The translations under genes were made by a program, and so were the position numbers. A stretch of DNA of 12,025 nucleotides from positions 1 to 12,025 of the forward strand of contig DASVWH010000024.1 in assembly GCA_036389715.1 (NCBI GenBank). The letters are read 5' to 3'. Source of the DNA: DASVWH01 sp036389715. GTDB taxonomy: Bacteria; Acidobacteriota; Blastocatellia; Pyrinomonadales; Pyrinomonadaceae. The notes beneath the pieces were generated by a model. That model was not told the DNA's origin and ran no database searches. It saw only the letters and a list, made by a program, of their open reading frames with translations. How positions within the stretch are numbered: the stretch's first letter is position 1; the number at the start of each line of letters is the position of its first letter. This document shows positions 1-6,187 of the stretch, piece by piece.

Positions 1-1688
1 ATCTTCTCCATCGGCGTGCCCGGGTCCGTGATGGCGACGAAGCATTCGCCCGCGCTGTCGTAGACCTCGCCCGCCCGCGCGTACCAGTACTTGTAGAAGA
101 CTAGCGGCTCGGTCGTCGTCCCTGACTTGGACGAGATGATGAAGAGGCAGTGCCTGAGGTCTATCCGCCCGGTGTAGCCTGCGATGACATCCGGGTCCGT
201 CGAATCCAGGACCAGCAGCTCAGGATAGCCCTCCTGCCGCCCGAAGGTCTGCCGCAGGACTTCCGGGCAGAGCGAAGAGCCACCCATCCCGCAGAGCATC
301 ACGTGCTTGAAACCCTCTGCGCCGCGAACGCTCTCGGCAAACGCCAGCAGGTCGTCCGCGACGCCGCTCATCGTTCCGGCCACCGTCAGCCAGCCGAGCG
401 AGTTGTCAATGAGCTTTCGATCTGCCTCGTCCTCTTTCCAGAGCGCGGCGTCCTTGTGCCAGATGCGGCGAATGACATCGCCTTTATCGGCCTCCCTGAT
501 GGCCGCGTTGACAGCGTCGCCGTGTTTCCCGAGCGAAGCCGTCAGCCGGTTGTTGATGCCCGAGATGAGAGAAGAACGCTTGGCTTCGATGGACTGGACC
601 AGCGTGTCGAAAGAGCCGACGAAGGCTTCCAGCCCGTCGTGCTGCAATTTCTCCGTGACCTTCTGAAGATCAATCCCGATCTCCGCGAGTTTGGCGATGA
701 CGGCGCGGCTCTCGTCCAGGTTCGCTTCGAGCGTCGGCGCGACGCGGCCGTGATCCCGGAAAGCCGTGTAGGTCTGCGGCGGAACGGTGTTGACGGTCTC
801 CGGGCCGATCAGATTTTCGATGTAGAGAATGTCCGAATATTTCGGATTCTTCGTGCCCGTCGAAGCCCAGAGCGGACGCTGGACCTGCGCGCCCTGAGCC
901 TTCAGGGCGGCGAAGCGTTGGCCGTGAAAGATTTCCCTGAACTTCACGTAAGCGAGTTTCGCGTTGGCGATCGCCGCCCGGCCCAGTAAGCCTTCGAGCG
1001 CGGCCTTCTCTTCGGGGGAAGCGGCGTGGCGCGCTCTCTGTTCGAGGTCCGCGTCGACGGCCGTGTCCACGCGCGAGACGAAGAAGCTGGCGACCGACGC
1101 GATGCGCTCAACCGTCTTGCCTTCGGCGGCGCGCCGCTCCAGCCCCCGGATGAAGGCTGCGGCCACCTGTTCGTAGTTCTCAATCGAGAAGATCATCGTG
1201 ATGTTGATATTAACGCCGCGATAGATTGACTCCTCGATGGCGGGCAAGCCCTCCTGCGAAGCCGGAATCTTAATCATCAGGTTGGGCCGCGCGACGCGCT
1301 TGAACAGCCGCTCGGCCTCTTCGATCGTCCCCGCCGTGTCATAGGCCAGGCGCGGGCTGACTTCAAGACTGATGTAACCGTCGAGTGCCTCCGTCCTGTC
1401 ATAGACGGGCCGCAGCGTGTCGGCGGCGCGGGCGATGTCTTCGATCACGAGCGCCTCGTAAATCTCGTTGACGCTCGCGCCCGACGCGACCAGCGCGCGC
1501 AGCTGCTCGTCATAGTCGGTCGAGCCCGTGATCGCTTTCTCGAAGATGGTCGGGTTCGAGGTCACGCCGCGCAGGTCGTCCTCTTCGACCTTCTTGCGCA
1601 GGTCGCCGCTCTCCAACATCGCGCGGCGAATATTGTCGTACCAGATGGACTGGCCTGCCTTCATCACTTCGACGAGAGGATTGCTCAT
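1..1688 (-). CDS. tal-pgi: Bifunctional transaldolase / glucose-6-phosphate isomerase fusion (3' end cut by window edge)
   Basis: The fused enzyme would combine transaldolase of the pentose phosphate pathway with phosphoglucose isomerase of glycolysis, both cytosolic. I translated the minus strand from ATG 1688-1686; 562 complete codons are present before the window ends. Residues ~1-370 are transaldolase: GVTSNPTIFEKAI at 41-53, ISLEVSP at 106-112, NLMIKIPAS at 136-144 with the expected Schiff-base lysine at K140, GVNINITMIFS at 158-168, and ASVASFFVSRVD at 197-208. Residues ~370-562 begin the isomerase: GMGGSSLCPEV at 467-477, LDSTDP at 494-499 and SKSGTTTEP at 520-528, the sugar-phosphate-binding SIS signature. 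A GAGGA Shine-Dalgarno lies 9 nt upstream of the ATG. Fusions of this type run to roughly 940-950 residues, so about 380 C-terminal residues, with much of the isomerase active site, lie outside the window. There is no frameshift in the visible part. Confidence 0.95.
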   Translation of the reverse strand, partial: MSNPLVEVMKAGQSIWYDNIRRAMLESGDLRKKVEEDDLRGVTSNPTIFEKAITGSTDYDEQLRALVASGASVNEIYEALVIEDIARAADTLRPVYDRTEALDGYISLEVSPRLAYDTAGTIEEAERLFKRVARPNLMIKIPASQEGLPAIEESIYRGVNINITMIFSIENYEQVAAAFIRGLERRAAEGKTVERIASVASFFVSRVDTAVDADLEQRARHAASPEEKAALEGLLGRAAIANAKLAYVKFREIFHGQRFAALKAQGAQVQRPLWASTGTKNPKYSDILYIENLIGPETVNTVPPQTYTAFRDHGRVAPTLEANLDESRAVIAKLAEIGIDLQKVTEKLQHDGLEAFVGSFDTLVQSIEAKRSSLISGINNRLTASLGKHGDAVNAAIREADKGDVIRRIWHKDAALWKEDEADRKLIDNSLGWLTVAGTMSGVADDLLAFAESVRGAEGFKHVMLCGMGGSSLCPEVLRQTFGRQEGYPELLVLDSTDPDVIAGYTGRIDLRHCLFIISSKSGTTTEPLVFYKYWYARAGEVYDSAGECFVAITDPGTPMEK

Positions 1689-1804
1689 GATTTTTGTTCC
1701 TCGGACGCTGAATCGGACTCCGGTTTGTTATGCATAAGAACAGGTTGCCCCGGCGGCGGTGGGCCTTGAGGAGGGAAGCGGCTCAGCAGGTACGGATTAA
1801 CCAT
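1685..1804 (-). CDS. Possible 39-residue leader ORF overlapping the tal-pgi start
   Basis: A 40-codon reading frame starts at ATG 1804-1802 and ends in a TGA at 1687-1685, sharing an ATGA overlap with the tal-pgi start codon. The peptide is proline-rich in the middle (PPQGPPPPGQP) and ends in an acidic, serine-rich tail. The 4-nt overlap is the usual geometry for translational coupling, and the extended -10 at 1863-1871 would place its ATG about 50 nt into the transcript. Against it: no Shine-Dalgarno precedes the ATG, the peptide matches no family I recognise, and tal-pgi has its own ribosome binding site inside this ORF. It may be a small protein, a coupling leader, or chance. Confidence 0.3.
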   Translation of the reverse strand: MVNPYLLSRFPPQGPPPPGQPVLMHNKPESDSASEEQKS

Positions 1805-1862
1805 CAATCTGAAACGGGACGCTTTAAGGTGTCGGCCGCGCTTTTGGGTTCGAGCAATTGAC

Positions 1863-1871
1863 ATAGTATCA
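1863..1871 (-). promoter_or_regulatory. Candidate extended -10 promoter for the tal-pgi transcript
   Basis: The minus strand reads TGATACTAT, a TGn extended -10 with one mismatch to TATAAT. No good -35 hexamer stands at 17 bp. Transcription would start near 1856, about 50 nt before the small ORF and 170 nt before tal-pgi. Motif only. Confidence 0.35.
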
Positions 1872-1955
1872 CAGTTGGTCGAAATTCGCGTTTCGAGCCT
1901 CCGGCACAGTCCCGCTTGGCCGGATTTTCGGCCCGTTTTATTTTGACGGAAATAA

Positions 1956-1964
1956 TGCTATAAG
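1956..1964 (+). promoter_or_regulatory. Candidate extended -10 promoter for the redox operon
   Basis: TGCTATAAG is a TGn extended -10 within an A/T-rich patch, in a region that is otherwise GC-rich. The upstream -35 position holds only TTTTAT, and a TTGACG at 1943-1948 is too close to pair with it. Transcription would begin near 1971, leaving a ~97-nt leader to the ATG at 2068. It is divergent from the minus-strand candidate about 90 bp away, so the region could hold a shared operator. Motif only. Confidence 0.4.
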
Positions 1965-2067
1965 TTAGAGCCTGACGTAGAACACTACGGTTGCTCTGCG
2001 AAAGCTCCCCGGCCCGCGCCGAAGCCGCGTCTATGCCCTGAAGACTTCCCGTTTGATACCCAAATCT

Positions 2068-4539
2068 ATGCCTCGCGAAATCACACATCATGGCCGGATT
2101 CTCGAAGCCATCGCCAGCGTTGACCTGATCTCCGAGCTGGTCGAGAAAGAGGACGGCCATTTCAAGTATGAGCTGGACCTGGAAGTGATCGTCTACGGGC
2201 GCAACTATACGGGCAAGAAGGTCGGCCCCTACGCGCGCCTGCTCGTCTATGACGAAAGGGAAGAGGTCATCCGGCAGGGCGATTGGGGCGGCAACACGCT
2301 CTACATCCTCGTCGCAGGGAAGCTCGACGTTTACATCACGGACGACGAAGGGGCGACGCGCAAGGTGGGCGAGATTCAACCGGGCAAGACCTTCGGCGAA
2401 AGGTCCGTGCTCGCCGGGCAGCCGCGCAATGCGACGATTATCGTCCCGCCGGGCGCTTCGGCCCGGATCATCGAAATCCAGCGCCCGGCGCTGCGTCTGC
2501 TCCGCAAGTTGAAGAAGTTCGGACACCTGCTCGATGTCGGTTATCGCACTTACGGGCTGGAGCGCACGCTGCTCGATATAGAGGAGACGACCGGCGGGGC
2601 CTTTGACCCGCAACTGCTCCGGCAGTTGGGCGACGCCGCGCGCTTCACCGTCTACGGCAAGAATCACATCCTCTTCCAGGAGGGCGACCCGGTCAACCGC
2701 CTCGTCTTCATCCAGAGCGGCTGGGCCAGGCGCACGCGCGGGCTGCTCTCGAACCCTACGCAGGCCGACATGGTGATGGAGCTTGGCAAAGAGGTCGGGA
2801 TAGATTTCCTCGGCGCGGGCAACTGCCTTGGTCTGGAAGCACTCTCGGCCGAGCAGGGCAGCGAGTGGCAATATACGGCCACGATCATGGCGCGCACGGA
2901 GGTCATGGAAGTCGCCATCTCTCACCTGCGCGCCAACCCGCGCTTGAGCGAGACTGTGCTCAGGCAGTTCTCAGCCTTCTCGATTGCCGACGATAGCGCG
3001 CCGCAGCCGCCCGCTGATAAGCGCGTTACGGCCGCCGCCGGGCGCGAGATAGCCACCGGCATCGTAGACGGCACGAACCTGCTTTTGATGGACATGGACC
3101 TCTGCATCCGCTGCGGCAACTGTTCGCTGGCCTGTCACAAGGTCCACGGGCAATCGCGGCTCCTGCGGCGCGGCATCCACATCACGCGGCCCGCCCGGCC
3201 CGCAAGTGCGTCGCTGCAACACGTCCTCTCGCCCTCGGTTTGCCTGCACTGCCAGGACCCCGAATGTCTGACGGGATGTCCGACCGGCGCTATCGGGCGT
3301 TTCTCCGAAGGGCAGATAGACATCAATCCGCAGACCTGCATCGGGTGCGGCGATTGCGCGACGCAGTGTCCTTACAACGCCATCTCGATGATTCCGCGCA
3401 AGCCTGAGACGCCCGCCCCGACAGGCTTGATGCGAAGGCTCAAGGGCTGGTTGAGCCTGGCCGAGCCGCGAGAGCCTGCGGCCGTGACGGAGACCGAGAA
3501 CCTGCTGGCCGTCAAGTGCAATCTCTGCGAGAACACCGCGCTCAACCGGCCGGGCGCGCGCGGCCAGGCCTATTCGTGCCAGGAAAATTGTCCGACGGGC
3601 GCGCTCGTGCGCGTCAACCCGCGCGAGTATTTCACCGAAGCGAAGAACGCCATCGGCCTCATCTTCCGCGACCAGACGCACGCCATCGGACGCAACATTC
3701 ACAAGCGCGACATCCCGGCCAGAATCTGGCACGCGGCCGGAGTGGCGGCGACCGTCCTGATTACCTGGGCGGCTCTCTGGGCCGCGCGCCGCTACACTCT
3801 GGACGGGCATCTGGGCGGAACCTGGCTGACGGTGCGCTGGGTGACGGGGCTGGTCGGGCTCCTGGGAATAGCGGGCGTGATGACGTATCCGGCTCGCAAG
3901 CAGGTTTACAGGCGGCGCGCAGGGCCGCTGCGCTACTGGCTGCTGGCGCACGTTTACCTCGGCGTGATCGCAGGCATCCTGCTGCTCTTGCACGGCGGGC
4001 GCGATTCCGGCGGGCTGCTCACTTCGCTGCTGATGGTCTCGTTCGATCTGGTGATAGTCTCGGGTCTCTTCGGCATCGCCTGCTACATCATCGTCCCGCG
4101 CGTGATGACGAGCATCGAGGGAGACCCGCTGCTGGTCGAAGACCTGCGCAATCGCCGCCGCGAGCTGCGCGAGGCGCTGGCGCAGATTGACCTCGGCGAT
4201 GCGCAGCTGCGCGGCCTGCTCAAGCGGAAGATACGCGGGCGCTTTCTCTCGTTTCGTTATCTCCTGCGGCAATACTTCAGGCGCGAGGATTTGACCAGGA
4301 TGCTGGCCGAGGCGCGCGAGCAGTTCAGGGAAGACGCCGAGCGGTTGAGCGACCCCGGAGCGCGCCGCCTGCTGATGGACATGGTCGAGACGACCGCGAC
4401 GCTGCGCCGCGTGGACGCGCTCATCTACCTGCACCAACTGCTCAAGCTCTGGCTCGCGCCGCACGTCGTCTCGACCTCGCTGATGCTCGCCCTGATGCTC
4501 GTCCACATCATTCAGGTCATCTTCTACACGGTCAGGTAA
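2068..4539 (+). CDS. Cyclic-nucleotide-binding / 4x[4Fe-4S] ferredoxin / dihaem b membrane redox protein
   Basis: An 823-residue fusion, counted from ATG 2068; an in-frame TTG at 2053 would add five residues, and neither start has a clear Shine-Dalgarno. Residues ~65-145 are a CNB domain with an intact phosphate cassette: FGE at 109-111, then P119-R120-x-A-T, including the usual phosphate-binding arginine. Residues ~190-295 form a second, degenerate CNB fold lacking that cassette. Sixteen cysteines follow in ferredoxin spacing (346/349/352/356, 392/395/400/404, 424/427/430/434, 484/487/504/508), resembling the electron-transfer subunits of DMSO-reductase-family enzymes. Five membrane helices (~555-575, 588-606, 622-642, 651-676, 799-821) include H628-x13-H642 and H799-x13-H813, as in ferric-reductase/NOX-type dihaem domains. 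A ~120-residue charged loop separates helices 4 and 5. Inferred role: passing electrons between cytoplasmic FeS clusters and the periplasmic face under cyclic-nucleotide control. It is the first gene of a three-gene unit. Confidence 0.9.
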   Translation: MPREITHHGRILEAIASVDLISELVEKEDGHFKYELDLEVIVYGRNYTGKKVGPYARLLVYDEREEVIRQGDWGGNTLYILVAGKLDVYITDDEGATRKVGEIQPGKTFGERSVLAGQPRNATIIVPPGASARIIEIQRPALRLLRKLKKFGHLLDVGYRTYGLERTLLDIEETTGGAFDPQLLRQLGDAARFTVYGKNHILFQEGDPVNRLVFIQSGWARRTRGLLSNPTQADMVMELGKEVGIDFLGAGNCLGLEALSAEQGSEWQYTATIMARTEVMEVAISHLRANPRLSETVLRQFSAFSIADDSAPQPPADKRVTAAAGREIATGIVDGTNLLLMDMDLCIRCGNCSLACHKVHGQSRLLRRGIHITRPARPASASLQHVLSPSVCLHCQDPECLTGCPTGAIGRFSEGQIDINPQTCIGCGDCATQCPYNAISMIPRKPETPAPTGLMRRLKGWLSLAEPREPAAVTETENLLAVKCNLCENTALNRPGARGQAYSCQENCPTGALVRVNPREYFTEAKNAIGLIFRDQTHAIGRNIHKRDIPARIWHAAGVAATVLITWAALWAARRYTLDGHLGGTWLTVRWVTGLVGLLGIAGVMTYPARKQVYRRRAGPLRYWLLAHVYLGVIAGILLLLHGGRDSGGLLTSLLMVSFDLVIVSGLFGIACYIIVPRVMTSIEGDPLLVEDLRNRRRELREALAQIDLGDAQLRGLLKRKIRGRFLSFRYLLRQYFRREDLTRMLAEAREQFREDAERLSDPGARRLLMDMVETTATLRRVDALIYLHQLLKLWLAPHVVSTSLMLALMLVHIIQVIFYTVR

Positions 4540-4649
4540 AGAGATTTAAGAATTTAGACATTGATTGATGTCGTCATTGATTCATCGAACCGCCGAGTGA
4601 ATTGTTAAATGAGTAGATGAATCAATCTCTAAATGATGAATCCTAACTA
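4540..4649 (+). repeat. A/T-rich intergenic segment with nested inverted repeats
   Basis: This gap between two GC-rich redox genes is strikingly A/T-rich. It holds a perfect 11-bp inverted repeat, ATTGATTCATC at 4576-4586 against GATGAATCAAT at 4616-4626, with a 29-nt loop. An outer pair, AGAGATT at 4540-4546 and AATCTCT at 4624-4630, partly competes with it. A further direct copy of GATGAATC lies at 4635-4642, just before the next start codon. There is no clean T-tract, so it is not a typical intrinsic terminator. It could be an mRNA-processing or stability element, an operator, or a small mobile remnant. Confidence 0.6.
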
Positions 4650-6134
4650 ATGAGCCTGGAGCTACGAAACACCACCTTCATCGTCACCCGCGACGATAAA
4701 GCGGAGGCGGCCAAGACGCTCGTCACGGAGGGCTTGCGGATCGGTCGCTTGCCCGAGTGCGACATCGTGCTCAATCACCCGACGGTTTCGCGGCTGCACG
4801 CGGGCATCAACGAGCTGGGCGGCCGTTTCTACATCGTCAATCTGAGCGGGTCGAACGCGACGACGCTCAACGGCCGCGTCGTGCCCTTCGACGCGGCGGA
4901 TGCTCTCGCGGCTGGCGACATTCTCCAGCTCGGCCCCTTCTTTCTCTTGATCGAGCAGGCGTCGGAGCGTCTTCTCAAGCTGAGGGTTTCCCACCAGTTC
5001 GCGCTCAACGTCGGCGAGATGGAAGCGCGGCAGGAGTCGGAAGAGAAGCGCCAGGAGGAGTTCACGCGGGCGCGCGCGGAGGCTTCGTCGGAAGTCGCCG
5101 GGGCGCTCAAGGTCTTCTGGGACAAGCGGACGCGCGAGAAGGCCGGACGCCCGACGCCGCTGCACCCGCACCATCCGCCGCGCCTCGGCAAGGCCCGCTT
5201 CAACTGGACGCCGACGCGCGATCTGGTCCGGCCCTGGCCCTTCTCCGTCTTCATCTGGGGCATCATCGTCGTCGGCGCGCTCTCGGCCGCCGCAGCCCTC
5301 AAATACAAGAACGCCTTCGCGCCCGCGCCTCTCTCCGCCGCGCACACCAGGACGCAGCTAGCCTTAAGGCCAGCGATTGCCAGAGAGCCGAACGGCGATT
5401 CCTGTGCCTCCTGCCACGCGGTCGGCGTGAGCCTGGCGAACAGGACGCGGATGGAAGAGAATTGCGCGGCCTGTCATCAGGCGGAAGGCTTCGCCCCGGC
5501 CGTCACGCGCTCGCACCGCGAGGCCGGAATCACCTGCACGGTCTGTCACACGGAGCATAGGGGCGACGATTTCAGCCCCTCGATGGCGGCGCTCCGCTCC
5601 TGCGCCGCCTGTCACAACGACGATAACCGGAAGCTCTACGGAGGCAAGAGCGTGCACACCGCGCACGGCGGCACGTTCGGCTATCCGGTCGCCAGCGGCG
5701 TCTGGAAGTGGCCGGGATTGGAGACGGAGGAACTGGCCCTCAGGCCCGAACTCGCGGCGCAGCGTTCGCCCACAGAGACGGAGCAGCAATGGCGCAGCAA
5801 GCAGTTTCACGCCCTGCACCTCTACCGCGTCCGCGCCGTCCCGGGGATAGAAGGCGTCCGCGATGAGGACTCGAAGGAGCATCTCAAGGTTCTGTCCTGT
5901 TCGAGCTGCCACAAATCTTTCGCTCCCATTGACCGCGAGACGCCGCGCACGACCTGTCTCAAATGTCATAACGGCCAGTTCTTCGAGCGTGACTTCGGCC
6001 CCGTCAGCCAGGCCCCGTCGATGAGCTGTATTTCCTGCCACGTCCAGCACGCCGCAGACGCACACAGGAACTCGCCGCTCCTTTCCGGCGCGAACACGCC
6101 GACCGGCACGCAGCACAGTCCAGGCGAGCCGTAA
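4650..6134 (+). CDS. FHA domain - membrane helix - seven-haem cytochrome c
   Basis: 494 residues. Residues ~25-100 are an FHA phosphothreonine-recognition domain: GR at 32-33, SRLHA at 47-51, and SGSNATTLNG at 66-75 supply the conserved Gly-Arg, Ser/His and Asn positions. A charged, Glu/Arg-rich stretch (~120-165) likely forms a coiled coil. One membrane helix (~196-217) follows an arginine-containing cytoplasmic side, giving N-in/C-out topology. The C-terminal half has seven CXXCH haem-attachment sites, at C252, C272, C296, C318, C417, C436 and C460; a ~95-residue gap separates the fourth and fifth. It should therefore carry seven covalent c haems in the periplasm, matured by the Ccm/Sec route, while its FHA domain faces cytoplasmic phosphoproteins. 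It lies 110 bp after the CNB-FeS-cytochrome b gene and 53 bp before the flavoprotein gene. ATG 4650 has no obvious Shine-Dalgarno. Its role as periplasmic acceptor for the upstream protein is inference. Confidence 0.9.
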   Translation: MSLELRNTTFIVTRDDKAEAAKTLVTEGLRIGRLPECDIVLNHPTVSRLHAGINELGGRFYIVNLSGSNATTLNGRVVPFDAADALAAGDILQLGPFFLLIEQASERLLKLRVSHQFALNVGEMEARQESEEKRQEEFTRARAEASSEVAGALKVFWDKRTREKAGRPTPLHPHHPPRLGKARFNWTPTRDLVRPWPFSVFIWGIIVVGALSAAAALKYKNAFAPAPLSAAHTRTQLALRPAIAREPNGDSCASCHAVGVSLANRTRMEENCAACHQAEGFAPAVTRSHREAGITCTVCHTEHRGDDFSPSMAALRSCAACHNDDNRKLYGGKSVHTAHGGTFGYPVASGVWKWPGLETEELALRPELAAQRSPTETEQQWRSKQFHALHLYRVRAVPGIEGVRDEDSKEHLKVLSCSSCHKSFAPIDRETPRTTCLKCHNGQFFERDFGPVSQAPSMSCISCHVQHAADAHRNSPLLSGANTPTGTQHSPGEP

Positions 6135-6187
6135 ACGCAACGAGTGAGGAGCAGCTGAGTTGAGACGAAAGTTTTAATGATTGCCTT

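Noticed and set aside
150..989. 279-codon plus-strand frame over tal-pgi
   Set aside because: The opposite strand encodes unmistakable transaldolase and isomerase motifs in one continuous frame.
1858..1886. TTGACA at 1858-1863 as a plus-strand -35 element
   Set aside because: The sequence 17 bp downstream is GAAATT, too poor a -10, and it lies far upstream of the redox gene.
1804..2925. 373-codon minus-strand frame that runs into the divergent promoter region
   Set aside because: It overlaps the CNB domains antisense and shows no recognisable family; length is explained by high GC. Its stop touching the small ORF start is coincidental.
2971..4506. 511-codon open frame on the minus strand opposite the CNB-FeS-cytochrome b gene
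   Set aside because: It is antisense to a gene with clear domain motifs; its composition (Arg/Gln/Ala/Asp-rich, no family) is typical of the complement of GC-rich coding DNA.
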